This document shows positions 41,650 to 49,598 of a stretch of DNA of 64,000 bases, in pieces. The notes beneath the pieces are model-generated. The model saw only the letters and a program-made list of their open reading frames with translations. It was not told the DNA's origin and did not search any database. The DNA is from Sinorhizobium sp. A49 (GTDB lineage Bacteria; Pseudomonadota; Alphaproteobacteria; Rhizobiales; Rhizobiaceae). The DNA lies in the NCBI RefSeq assembly GCF_002002725.1, contig NZ_MUNW01000062.1, positions 1 to 64,000 on the forward strand, read 5' to 3'. The first letter of the stretch is position 1. Each line of letters opens with the position of its first letter. The translations under genes were made by a program, and so were the position numbers.

Positions 41650-42405
41650 TCAGCCTTTTGCGCGGGATGCGGTAATCGCATCGATCATTGCCTGAACATC
41701 GTCGGCAGCCGCCGACAACGCCTGAGGATTGCGCGCGCGCACGACGATATCGGTCGAGAAAACCTTGCCGTCGAACTTGGGGTAGGAGCCGATGCTTGTC
41801 TCCGGGTGGTTCTTCTGCACTTCGGTGAGCGGCGTGCCGATATCGCCTTCGCCATAGGGCGAGCGAACCGATTGCGAGAGAAGCGGTGTACCGGTCTGCA
41901 GTTCCGGCATGGTCGCATCGAGCATTGCCTGGAAGACCTGCGGCACGCCAGCCATCACGTGCACATTGCCGATCGCAAAGCCCGGCGCGGTGGAGACCGG
42001 GTTGGGGATCAGCCGTGATCCCTCCGGCATGCGGGCCATGCGCTTGCGTGCGTCCGAAAACTCCATGCCGCGTCGTTCGTACATCGCGGCGAGCAGCGCC
42101 ATGGCCCGCTCATCATAGATGCATTCGACTGCGAAAGCCTTTGAGACCGCGTCGGCGGTGATGTCGTCGTGGGTCGGGCCGATGCCACCTGAGGTAAAGA
42201 TGTAGTCGTAGCGCGCGCGCAGCGCGTTGATCGCTTCAACGATCGAAGCTTCCTCGTCGGGGACGATACGGACTTCGCGCAGATCGATGCCGACCATTGT
42301 CATCATGTCCGCGAGGTGGCCGATGTTCTTGTCCTTGGTTCTGCCGGACAGCAGCTCGTCGCCGATGGCGACCATGGCGGCAGTAACGATCTTGGGGCTG
42401 CTCAT
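41650..42405 (-). CDS. CinA-type molybdopterin-binding domain protein
   Basis: A 251-residue protein with the CinA N-terminal (MoCF-biosynthesis) domain: GDELLSGRTKDKN, TSGGIGPTHDDIT and MAGVPQVFQAMLD are all present. The C-terminal nicotinamide-nucleotide deamidase domain of full CinA is missing, so it should not be called competence protein; stand-alone forms of this length occur in many alphaproteobacteria, and ADP-ribose or CoA pyrophosphatase activity is known for related domains. It is divergent from wrbA with a 164-base gap. Confidence 0.87.
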   Translation of the reverse strand: MSSPKIVTAAMVAIGDELLSGRTKDKNIGHLADMMTMVGIDLREVRIVPDEEASIVEAINALRARYDYIFTSGGIGPTHDDITADAVSKAFAVECIYDERAMALLAAMYERRGMEFSDARKRMARMPEGSRLIPNPVSTAPGFAIGNVHVMAGVPQVFQAMLDATMPELQTGTPLLSQSVRSPYGEGDIGTPLTEVQKNHPETSIGSYPKFDGKVFSTDIVVRARNPQALSAAADDVQAMIDAITASRAKG

Positions 42406-42569
42406 TGGCGATCCTGCTTATGTGAGGCGATTGTTCAGTAGCATCTCGTGATTGTTCGAGAATCGAGAACGCTCTGTTGACCGTACGGCTTCTGGCAACC
42501 GGACGCATTTTGATAAATCCTGCGGGCAACGGTAATCAAGCGGAATTGCCTGAATCCAAAGGAGCATTT

Positions 42570-43169
42570 ATGGCCAAGGTTCTCGTTCTCTACTATTCGG
42601 CATACGGGCACATCGAAACGATGGCTTATGCGGTTGCGGAAGGCGCAAAGTCGACAGGCGCTGATGTCGTCGTCAAGCGCGTTCCCGAACTGGTGCCGGA
42701 AGACGTTGCCAAGGCATCGTACTACAAGGTGGATCAGGCAGCGCCGATCGCAACCGTCGACGAACTGGCGGATTACGACGCCATCATTTTTGGCGCCGGC
42801 ACGCGCTACGGCACGGTCGCCTCGCAGATGCGTAACTTCATCGACCAGACAGGCGCGCTTTGGGCCCAGGGCAAGCTGGTCGGCAAGGTCGGCTCGGTGT
42901 TCACGTCGTCGGCGACGCAGCACGGCGGCCAGGAAACGACCATTCTCGGCTTCATCCCGACCCTGATGCACCACGGCATGGTCGTCGTCGGTCTTCCCTA
43001 TGCCTTCCAGGGCCAGATGGGCCTCGAAGAGATCAAGGGCGGCTCGCCCTACGGCGCCTCGACCATCACCGGCGGCGACGGTGCACGCCAGCCTTCGGCG
43101 GTCGAGCTTGATGCCGCTCGTTATCAGGGTGCGCATGTCGCGAAGATTGCAGCTAAGCTTTCGGCCTAA
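42570..43169 (+). CDS. wrbA: NAD(P)H:quinone oxidoreductase WrbA
   Basis: A 199-residue FMN flavoprotein that reduces quinones by two electrons, protecting against redox cycling. The FMN-binding [12 protein letters not shown] near the N-terminus, the [13 protein letters not shown] segment and the C-terminal [15 protein letters not shown] are typical. AAAGGAG precedes ATG 42570, which fits the family N-terminus; the open frame upstream does not. A terminator follows 32 bases after the stop. Confidence 0.94.
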   Translation: MAKVLVLYYSAYGHIETMAYAVAEGAKSTGADVVVKRVPELVPEDVAKASYYKVDQAAPIATVDELADYDAIIFGAGTRYGTVASQMRNFIDQTGALWAQGKLVGKVGSVFTSSATQHGGQETTILGFIPTLMHHGMVVVGLPYAFQGQMGLEEIKGGSPYGASTITGGDGARQPSAVELDAARYQGAHVAKIAAKLSA

Positions 43170-43201
43170 GTTTCAGAAAAGACTTGAAAGATCGCAAGGA
43201 G

Positions 43202-43228
43202 AGCGGCCCCCGCAAGGGGCCGCTTTCT
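43202..43228 (+). terminator. Rho-independent terminator after wrbA
   Basis: A 9-bp stem AGCGGCCCC / GGGGCCGCT with loop CGCAA, followed by TTCTC. Confidence 0.75.
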
Positions 43229-43401
43229 CGATTCTGTACGCCCTGTCACATTCTGATTCGTGAAAGTGGCCTATCGGCCCATTCCTGTGTTAATATCCGC
43301 CGCGTTCGGCATGAGAATGCCATTGACGAGGAGGAATATTGGGCCGTGCGGCAACGGTCCGCGGAAGGCGGAAACACCTTTCGGAGTGCAGGGAGAGAAG
43401 C

Positions 43402-43644
43402 ATGGCGCGCATTACGTACTCCATCGTTCCCCATGACGGCGGTTGGGCCTACAAGGCAGCCGACGCCTTTTCGGAACCCTTTCCCAGCCGAGAAATGGCG
43501 CTGGCGGCCGCCAAGGCCGCCGCAGCCGAACAACAGGTCGGCGGCGACGACGAGGATATCAGTTTCCAGGACGAAAAAGGCGACTGGCACTTCGAGCACA
43601 CCGATGGTGGCGACCGGCCTGAGGCAACCGTCGAAGACGGTTGA
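43402..43644 (+). CDS. DUF2188-like small protein
   Basis: An 80-residue protein that begins MARITYSIVPHDGGWAYKA and has an Ala/Lys-rich middle helix (EMALAAAKAAAAEQQ), the pattern of DUF2188 proteins. Function unknown. The ATG at 43402 is preceded by GGGAGAG. The same frame extends upstream to a TTG at 43339 behind a perfect AGGAGGA, but that spacing is too short (three bases) and the added 21 residues are basic and unlike the family. It is transcribed away from wrbA after its terminator. Confidence 0.8.
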   Translation: MARITYSIVPHDGGWAYKAADAFSEPFPSREMALAAAKAAAAEQQVGGDDEDISFQDEKGDWHFEHTDGGDRPEATVEDG

Positions 43645-43735
43645 TAGACTTTTCGGACGATTTGAGCGGTCCGTTCCATATCAGCATTTGCGAGAGTATT
43701 GCGTCCACTGCGTCGGCATTAGCGGAGGATTTTCA

Positions 43736-43954
43736 ATGCAGCATTATAGCGTTCAGATCTTCACCTGGACCGCCCGCAACGGCGTGCAACAGGTCGGATC
43801 GGCAATTGAAGTCGATGCCCTCAATCCGAAGGCGGCAGCCGTCTCGCTGCTGGGCCTGCGTTTGGAGGATAAGGGAGCCTGCACGAAACTGGCGGTCAGG
43901 GTGTGGCACGACGATACGCACATGGCCGAATGCGACTGCTTCTACTACCACTGA
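43736..43954 (+). CDS. Small conserved-looking hypothetical protein, 72 residues
   Basis: A 72-residue protein (MQHYSVQIFTWTARNGVQQ...) ending in the Cys/Tyr-rich stretch ECDCFYYH. A GCGGAGGA ribosome site precedes ATG 43736. Codon use resembles the neighbours. I do not recognise the family. It lies 91 bases after the DUF2188 gene and 93 bases before the tRNA; the paired cysteines at the end could bind metal, which is only a guess. Confidence 0.65.
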   Translation: MQHYSVQIFTWTARNGVQQVGSAIEVDALNPKAAAVSLLGLRLEDKGACTKLAVRVWHDDTHMAECDCFYYH

Positions 43955-44047
43955 GCGGCAAATCGATCCCAAGCGACATCGCGCAAACCGTTCGTTGAAC
44001 GGGCGTACGATCTTTTGCGCGCGGAAAGTCTCCAGCAGACCATCATC

Positions 44048-44132
44048 TGGTGCGGGCGGCGGGGATCGAACCCGCACAGCCGAAGCCGAGAGATTTTAAG
44101 TCTCTTGCGTCTACCAGTTTCGCCACGCCCGC
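44048..44132 (-). tRNA. tRNA-Leu (anticodon UAA)
   Basis: An 85-base tRNA with encoded CCA. The 7-bp acceptor stem GCGGGCG / CGCCCGC is perfect, the anticodon stem AGAGA / TCTCT encloses loop CTTAAAA with anticodon TAA, and a long variable arm marks it as class II leucine tRNA. The T arm reads GCGGGTTCGATCCCCGC. Confidence 0.95.
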
Positions 44133-44348
44133 ACTGAGTGTTTTCAGTACCTTGCGCTCCTCGGTTTTGGAAGGCCCGGACAACGGATTTTTCGGTGATG
44201 GCTTCAGACACTGCGTATCGTCGATGTGCCGTGCTGCGGCGGGCATCCGCAAAGAGGTTGGGCAGGGCCTTGCCCACGGCGGCAAACGCGCGCGCATTGG
44301 ATAAGGATCGGGAGGACATCCGGGCGGCCAGAGCCGCCCTTCCGTATC

Positions 44349-44558
44349 TTAGGAACGCGATTTTTTGCTTGCCGGGCTTGGGGCGTTGTTGCGGTTGCCC
44401 GAAGTGCTGATTTGCAGATCGCGACTCCGCCCAGCGGCCAGTTCAATCTCGTTCTTTGCCTTAGCCAGGGCCGGCTTTTCGACCGTTGCCGACGGTGCAG
44501 CGGCGAAGGCAGAGCTTGCAAATGCGAGCGAGGCCAGCGCAACAATGATGATTTTCAT
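44349..44558 (-). CDS. Small secreted protein of unknown function
   Basis: A 69-residue protein with a clear signal peptide (MKIIIVALASLAFASSAFAAA, cleavage near residue 20) and a short basic, Ser/Asn-rich mature part. AAGGAG stands in the right place before the ATG. No family is recognised. A GGGCGGC / GCCGCCC hairpin (44322-44339) lies just after the stop and may end the transcript before the tRNA gene. Confidence 0.7.
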   Translation of the reverse strand: MKIIIVALASLAFASSAFAAAPSATVEKPALAKAKNEIELAAGRSRDLQISTSGNRNNAPSPASKKSRS

Positions 44559-44752
44559 TGGTAGTCTCCTTGGTTCGAACCCGGCGCACTAATGTTAGCA
44601 AGCGGGGAACCTTGGCGTAGAACGGTCGGTCATCCAGAGACATACGGCAGATGCCGTACTTCGACCGGATCGAGCTTGCGAAATCCAGGAATGGTTACGA
44701 AAAGCTTGAGGAGATGCCTCCCATCGCCTGCTCTGTGCTCGACGGGTCTAGA

Positions 44753-44875
44753 TCAGAAGTTGGTGGTGATGCTGTGGTTATACATCCGGCTCTGTTCCGC
44801 CTTCTTGGCGGCAAGCGGCACCACGACAATGAAAGCAACGAGTGCGAGAATGAAAGCCGGTCCAGGAAGTGCCAC
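44753..44875 (-). CDS. Possible 40-residue membrane protein (GTG start)
   Basis: A GTG at 44875 opens 40 codons ending in TGA at 44753. The peptide has one strong membrane helix (GPAFILALVAFIVVVPLAA) followed by a basic stretch and the tail MYNHSITTNF. GGGGA lies about nine bases before the GTG. It is too short for routine gene callers. The helix followed by positive charge is what a real single-pass protein would show, but there is no homology evidence. Confidence 0.35.
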   Translation of the reverse strand: MALPGPAFILALVAFIVVVPLAAKKAEQSRMYNHSITTNF

Positions 44876-45447
44876 CAGAGATTTCCCCGATTTATGATTG
44901 TCCCCACTATTCGGGAATTAGGCTTAATTGAAGCTGAATGAAGCCTGTCGAAATGCTGTCGAGAAGGGAAAATATTGCCCTGACGGGTCGACGGAATAGC
45001 CGCGCCGCTTGTCAATTTTCATGGGTGTTCGGGTGGTTGTCGTGTCTTGAACACGGGATCCGGAAGGAAGAATTTCGACGGGCAGCGACGTTTCCGAACT
45101 TGGATTCAGGATGGTCGCGACAACGTCCGTAGATGCTGCAACGTCGCTGCTTTCACCAATTGTTCTTCCCTCAAATGGGTTAGCGGGGCAAGAATAGACC
45201 GGGTTCGTACTGTGGATGTTCGCCCCTCGTTCGACATGTTTTAGGTGTCGCTTGAGGGTGGGCGCGACCAATTTTCAGCTTCGATGTCGGCTAGATTCGG
45301 CGCACTGGCGGCTGAAGATGGAGCGACATCTCGAAGAAAGGTGTTGAACAGAGACTATGCGGAGCAGTCGTTGCAATTGCCTTGAAAAGAATTCGTAAAG
45401 TCTGGTCATGATGGCAAGGAACGGTCCGTTGGGCGCCGGAAAGCCCA

Positions 45448-45570
45448 CTAACCGCCCGTGAGCTCTTCGGGCGTTGCGACGATCGCTGAATTCCCCAAGG
45501 CGCCATCGGCGTACTTGAAGGCAAGTATGCTCATGACGGAGGCGACTATGACCAACAGGATGATCCGCAT
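45448..45570 (-). CDS. Possible 40-residue single-pass membrane protein
   Basis: ATG 45570 opens 40 codons ending in TAG at 45448: a hydrophobic N-terminus (MRIILLVIVASVMSILAFKY) and a polar tail ADGALGNSAIVATPEELTGG. The pattern is that of a small anchored or secreted protein. The ribosome site is weak (GGAAAACAAG). It lies in the lower-GC stretch 44559-45769, where only this gene, the possible gene at 44753-44875, and the repeat at 45702 are supported. A 16-base perfect palindrome (TACGGCA-GA-TGCCGTA) is at 44643-44658. Confidence 0.4.
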   Translation of the reverse strand: MRIILLVIVASVMSILAFKYADGALGNSAIVATPEELTGG

Positions 45571-45701
45571 TCTTGTTTTCCGGTTCGTTGCTCTGTCTAG
45601 CAACCCCCGTGGAGGCTCGTTGTTCCAATTCGGCGCTCTACGATCCGCAATGGGTCACCTCGACCCGATGCCAGAATCAGACGCTCGGCGCCACGCTACC
45701 C

Positions 45702-45743
45702 GATAGCGCCGCGCGTCTTACCAGGCGCGTAAAGCATGCTGTC
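45702..45743. repeat. Rhizobial-type palindromic repeat, copy 2 (imperfect)
   Basis: Shares the 13-mer AGCGCCGCGCGTC (45705-45717) with copy 1 at 40854-40866 and continues into GGCGCGTAAAGCATGCTGTC, which pairs imperfectly with the left side. It is a more diverged, asymmetrical member of the same family, just outside the 3' end of the DUF982 gene. Confidence 0.6.
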
Positions 45744-45769
45744 GCTTGCCCGCACCGGCAGACGAAGGA

Positions 45770-46015
45770 TTATTCCTGGATGGCAATCCCTGCTTCACGC
45801 GCGGCATCGATGAAGGCCTGACGGGCGGTTTCAGGCGATTGCTTGCCCTCGATCACCGCGGCGCATGTATCAAGCGCGCGCGTCAGGAGCGCACTGTCTT
45901 CGATCGGCCAGTCCTCGATCATTGCCCAGGATGCTTCGGTCGTATTCGAGATGGTCGTAAATTTCCCCGGCCCCTCCAATGCCAGGATTACGGGCTTGTC
46001 CCAATTTTCGGCCAT
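45770..46015 (-). CDS. DUF982 domain protein
   Basis: An 81-residue protein of DUF982, a family nearly confined to Rhizobiales and often present in many copies per genome. It contains the conserved core ASWAMIEDWP and the AxxACxxxIEGKQSPExARxAFIxAAxEAGI pattern. ATG 46015 (MAENWDKPV) is preferred over GTG 46024 because GAGGTG lies six bases before it. Function is unknown. Confidence 0.82.
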   Translation of the reverse strand: MAENWDKPVILALEGPGKFTTISNTTEASWAMIEDWPIEDSALLTRALDTCAAVIEGKQSPETARQAFIDAAREAGIAIQE

Positions 46016-46194
46016 GTCGGTCACCTCAGTTTCAGTTGGTGGCGGCCCTTAACACAGATCCGGGCGATTCCGCGAGCAATGCGATCGATACTTATGTTGC
46101 CCCGAAGTCGAGCCATCCACACTGTAATTTCCGTCATGCAACCGCATGGGCGAACGTTACCCGGACATCGACCGGAGCGGCCCTTTTGAGTTCC

Positions 46195-46452
46195 CTACGA
46201 TGGCTGACGCTTCGATCGTGAGAAATAGAAGATTGCGCCCGCGATCAAGGCACCAAGGCCGTAGGTGAAAAATGCCTGAAAGTATGGAGTGCCCGACGCC
46301 AGAAAATAGAGCGCCGGCGCAATGAACATCATGATCGTCAAGCCGATAAGGCGAGAAGCAAAGATGCTCATGTCCGAGAGTTTCCGGATAATCCACCCGA
46401 TCAATATGCTGGTGAATGTCATGACTATGATGGCTCCGATGAGTTGGGCCAT
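46195..46452 (-). CDS. Small membrane protein, three helices, unknown
   Basis: An 85-residue hydrophobic protein with three predicted membrane segments (about 5-22, 32-52, 58-76) and a basic C-terminal end SRSKRQPS, placing the tail in the cytoplasm. GGAGG precedes the ATG. I do not recognise a family. Isolated between the DUF982 and HAD genes on the same strand. Confidence 0.72.
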   Translation of the reverse strand: MAQLIGAIIVMTFTSILIGWIIRKLSDMSIFASRLIGLTIMMFIAPALYFLASGTPYFQAFFTYGLGALIAGAIFYFSRSKRQPS

Positions 46453-46617
46453 GTTGGTCCTCCATCAAGGTTCCCTCAGGACTCCTGCATATTTCTCGAT
46501 TCTACAAAAGAGCAATCGCTCCCGCTGCCAACAATTGATGGTTGCGTTGACGTGCCTGTTGGTGTCGGGCTGCTGCCTGCGCAGGTGCTCGCCGTCACTT
46601 CGTTTATGGCGAGCCTG

Positions 46618-47322
46618 CTATTTGCCCAGCGTCTGCAACACATCCCGCAGTCCACCGAGATCGACAATCTCACGAAAACGCGGATGGCTATCCGGCTTGT
46701 CGTGATGTTCGAACGCCCAGGTGAGGGCATGCGGCACGTAGATTCCCCAGCTGCCGGCGTCGAGTGCGGGCACAATATCCGATTTCAGCGAGTTGCCGAC
46801 CATCAGGCTTTTTGATGGGCCGTCGCCGTGGTGCGTGAAAATGCGATCATAGGTGGCGACGGTTTTGTCGCTGACGATCTCGACCGCGTTGAAATAGTCG
46901 CCCAGCCCCGAGGCGGCGAGCTTGCGCTCCTGGTCGAAGAGGTCGCCCTTTGTGATCATCACCAGCCGGAAAGTGCCATGAAGCGCCTCGAGCGTTTCCT
47001 TGACATGGGGCAGCGGCTCGACCGGGTGGATCAGCATTTCGCGCCCTGCGGCGAGAATCTCTGCAATGACCGATGACGGCACCCGCCCGTCCGTGACCTC
47101 GACGGCTGTCTCGATCATCGACAACACGAACCCCTTGATGCCGAAGCCGTAGAGGCCGAGGTTGCGCTTTTCCGCAGCCAGGAGCCGTGCTGGCAGGTTT
47201 TCCGTGTCGGCGTGGTCCTTGAGCAAGTTAGTGAAGCGCGCCTCGGTCAGGCGAAAGAACTGTTCGTTTTGCCAAAGCGTGTCGTCGGCATCGAAGCCGA
47301 TTGTCGTAATGATGTCGGGCAT
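46618..47322 (-). CDS. HAD-superfamily hydrolase
   Basis: A 234-residue phosphatase-like protein of the HAD superfamily. Motif I reads GFDADDTLW (nucleophile Asp11 and Asp13), motif II VMITKGD and motif III/IV GNSLKSDIVPALDAG. The helical cap lies between motifs I and II, as in phosphoglycolate phosphatase- or YjjG-like enzymes. Substrate unknown. It begins 4 bases after the stop of the secreted-protein gene, so they are cotranscribed. Confidence 0.9.
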   Translation of the reverse strand: MPDIITTIGFDADDTLWQNEQFFRLTEARFTNLLKDHADTENLPARLLAAEKRNLGLYGFGIKGFVLSMIETAVEVTDGRVPSSVIAEILAAGREMLIHPVEPLPHVKETLEALHGTFRLVMITKGDLFDQERKLAASGLGDYFNAVEIVSDKTVATYDRIFTHHGDGPSKSLMVGNSLKSDIVPALDAGSWGIYVPHALTWAFEHHDKPDSHPRFREIVDLGGLRDVLQTLGK

Positions 47323-47326
47323 TGTC

Positions 47327-47917
47327 TCACTGTCCGGCGATCTTGAACGGCTGATCGATCGTCGCCGTCTTGCCGCTATTGATATCGTTGAAGTGGAAGC
47401 GCAGCACGTAGTCGCCTGCCGGAGCTCCGGAAACGTCGATTGTCAGGGTCGAATAGATTTCCTGGTTCCTGAGGTAGCCGGTGAAGGTGAAATCGCCGAA
47501 TGCCTTCTGGCCGGCGAGGACCTTGCCGGCGGGATTGAGGATATCGAAATCGACGGTGAAGCGTGTTTCCAGCTTGTCTTTGACAGACGCTTGCTTCCAG
47601 GTCAGTCCGACTGGCTCGATATAGGAAACGATGGCTTCCCCTGTCTTGAAGACGGTGCCATCCTTGGGTTCGTACATCGCGTAGCCGGCAGGTTCTTTGC
47701 TGATGAAGACGGCTTTGCCGATGGAAAAGGGCAGGGTCTGTGAAAAGTCGCCGACTGCCTGCCGAAGGAGTTCTCGCGCCTTGGCTGGGTCGCCGGAGGT
47801 TGCCAGCTGTTCGGCCTTGGTGGCAGCCTCGACGAGCGGTCCGGCCAGTGCCTCGATGCTTATGCAGAGCATGCTTGCGGCGGTCAGCACCGCCAGCAGT
47901 GACCGATGTTTCGCCAT
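47327..47917 (-). CDS. Secreted protein of unknown function
   Basis: A 196-residue protein with a signal peptide (about 1-25, ending in SIEALA) and a mature part with a short helical start (VEAATKAEQLATSGDPAKARELLRQA) followed by an apparently beta-rich domain ending LRFHFNDINSGKTATIDQPFKI. No family is recognised. It is directly upstream of the HAD gene (4-base gap) and 80 bases downstream of trkH on the same strand. Confidence 0.78.
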   Translation of the reverse strand: MAKHRSLLAVLTAASMLCISIEALAGPLVEAATKAEQLATSGDPAKARELLRQAVGDFSQTLPFSIGKAVFISKEPAGYAMYEPKDGTVFKTGEAIVSYIEPVGLTWKQASVKDKLETRFTVDFDILNPAGKVLAGQKAFGDFTFTGYLRNQEIYSTLTIDVSGAPAGDYVLRFHFNDINSGKTATIDQPFKIAGQ

Positions 47918-47997
47918 GACGCCCCCCTTTGTCCGGTTGATCCGACTGTCGGCATTTGCCGCATCGAGTCAAGACGATAGGGCCGGCGCAGCGATGG

Positions 47998-49503
47998 TCA
48001 ATGTTTCCAGAAGATCGGCGTCAGAATAACGAGCACTGTCAGCACCTCCAGACGACCAAGCAGCATCATCAGCGAAAGAAGGTAAAGCTCGGGATCCTGG
48101 AGCGTCGAAAAATTGCCGGCCGGGCCGATCAGGCTGCCAAGGCCCGGGCCGACATTGGAAAGGCAGGTGATCACCGCCGACGTCGCGGTAATGAAATCGT
48201 AGCCGAGCGCACCCATGCCGAGACTGCCCAGCACCCACAGCAGGATATAGGTGGTGAAAAACAGGAAAATGGCGCGCTGCGTATCGGCATCGACAGTGTT
48301 GTTGCCGTAGCGCACAGCATAGATCGCATTGGGATAGATGAGTTTGTTGAGGCCGAAGCGAATGGCGTTGAAGAGCACGACGAAGCGATAGGCCTTGATG
48401 CCGCCTGAGGTCGAGCCTGAACAGCCGCCCATGAAGGTGGCGATGAAGGCGACCATCACCACGAAGGGCCCCCACAGACTATAGTCCTCGCTCGCATAAC
48501 CGGTGGTCGACAGGATCGAGGTGATGTTGAAGAAGGAATGGGCGAGCGCCAGGTGAAATTCGACGCCATTGGCAAGGCGGTGATAGATCGCAACCGCAAT
48601 CGAGAAGGTGGAGAGATAGCCGAGGAAGACAATGATTTGCGGATCGCGCAGTGCATCGAGGCGGCCACGCACCACGAGCACGATCAGGATCGAGAACGGC
48701 AGGCTGCAGAGCGCCATGAAAAACGTCGACGTCCACAGGAGCGGAATGCTGCTGAAATAGCCGAACGACGCATCATGGGTGGAGAAGCCTCCGGTCGCTA
48801 CTGTCGACATAGCATGGTTGATGGCGTCGAACCGGCTCATGCCCGCCATGCTGTAGGCGATGGCGCAGAGAAGAGTGATCGAGATGTAGATGACGAGGAA
48901 GGCACGGCTGAAGCTTGCAAGGCGCGCAAACGGTTTGTCGCTGGTATCGGACGATTCCATCTTGAAGAACGACATGCCGCCTACCCGGAGATAGGGAATG
49001 ATGAACAGGCCAAGCACGACGATGCCGATGCCGCCGAGCCAACACAAGAGCGAACGCCAGACGAGCAACCCGGGCGGTGCGTCGTCGAGGCCGACAATGA
49101 CGGTCGATCCGGTGGTGGTGATGGCGGAGACGGACTCGAACAGGGCCTGTGCGAAGTCGAGCTTCAGCGAAGATAGCCACAGCGGGATTGCGCCGACGAC
49201 CGAAAACACCGCCCAGAGAAGATTGACCAGCAGAAACCCGAACTTCTTCGAGAATGGCGGCGGCCCCATCCGCGTTGCCATGAACGTCGCTGCCGACAGG
49301 CCGCCTACCAAGAAGGCGGAGACGGCAAAGATCTGCCAGTCCGGATGGCCAAAATAGAGATCGACCATCGCAGGCACGAGCATCGCCAGCGAGAGGTACA
49401 GGCCGAGTATCGCCGCGATATGCACGGCGTGCCGGATCAGGGTTGCGTTCAAGTGCTCGATTTCCTGGAAATGAAACTTCGTGATCTGGCGAGGCCGCAG
49501 CAT
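47998..49503 (-). CDS. trkH: TrkH-family potassium uptake channel subunit
   Basis: A 501-residue potassium translocation subunit of the TrkH/KtrB superfamily, which works with a TrkA/KtrA-type nucleotide-gated ring. The four pore-loop repeats, each with the selectivity glycine, are visible: TTTGSTV, ATGGFST, STTGYAS and SNVGPGL. ATG 49503 is chosen with its GGTGG site; a TTG 19 codons upstream is possible but would overlap the leader of divergent ilvA. No trkA gene is adjacent. Confidence 0.92.
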   Translation of the reverse strand: MLRPRQITKFHFQEIEHLNATLIRHAVHIAAILGLYLSLAMLVPAMVDLYFGHPDWQIFAVSAFLVGGLSAATFMATRMGPPPFSKKFGFLLVNLLWAVFSVVGAIPLWLSSLKLDFAQALFESVSAITTTGSTVIVGLDDAPPGLLVWRSLLCWLGGIGIVVLGLFIIPYLRVGGMSFFKMESSDTSDKPFARLASFSRAFLVIYISITLLCAIAYSMAGMSRFDAINHAMSTVATGGFSTHDASFGYFSSIPLLWTSTFFMALCSLPFSILIVLVVRGRLDALRDPQIIVFLGYLSTFSIAVAIYHRLANGVEFHLALAHSFFNITSILSTTGYASEDYSLWGPFVVMVAFIATFMGGCSGSTSGGIKAYRFVVLFNAIRFGLNKLIYPNAIYAVRYGNNTVDADTQRAIFLFFTTYILLWVLGSLGMGALGYDFITATSAVITCLSNVGPGLGSLIGPAGNFSTLQDPELYLLSLMMLLGRLEVLTVLVILTPIFWKH

Positions 49504-49598
49504 TGTCCACCGCCGGGCGATTCGTGTCAAAGCGATGGCCTCAGGCGCTGCAATGTGCAATAGCGGCTGCCATAGGCAAACTCAATGGATGACCTCAC

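Noticed and set aside
43339-43401. Upstream TTG start for the DUF2188 gene behind a perfect AGGAGGA
   Set aside because: Only three bases separate site and codon, and the extra 21 basic residues do not fit the family; the ATG at 43402 is better.
44570-44590. GGTTCGAACCC resembling a tRNA T arm
   Set aside because: The flanking bases do not form the T stem or the rest of a tRNA; it is part of the leader of the small secreted-protein gene.
44651-44941. A 96-codon plus-strand frame beginning inside a 16-base palindrome
   Set aside because: Overlaps the more protein-like 40-residue minus-strand frame, lacks a ribosome site and reads as polar noise.
44924-45271. A 115-codon minus-strand frame in the low-gene stretch
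   Set aside because: Ordinary-looking composition but no ribosome site, no family and a competing plus-strand frame; not enough support for a call.
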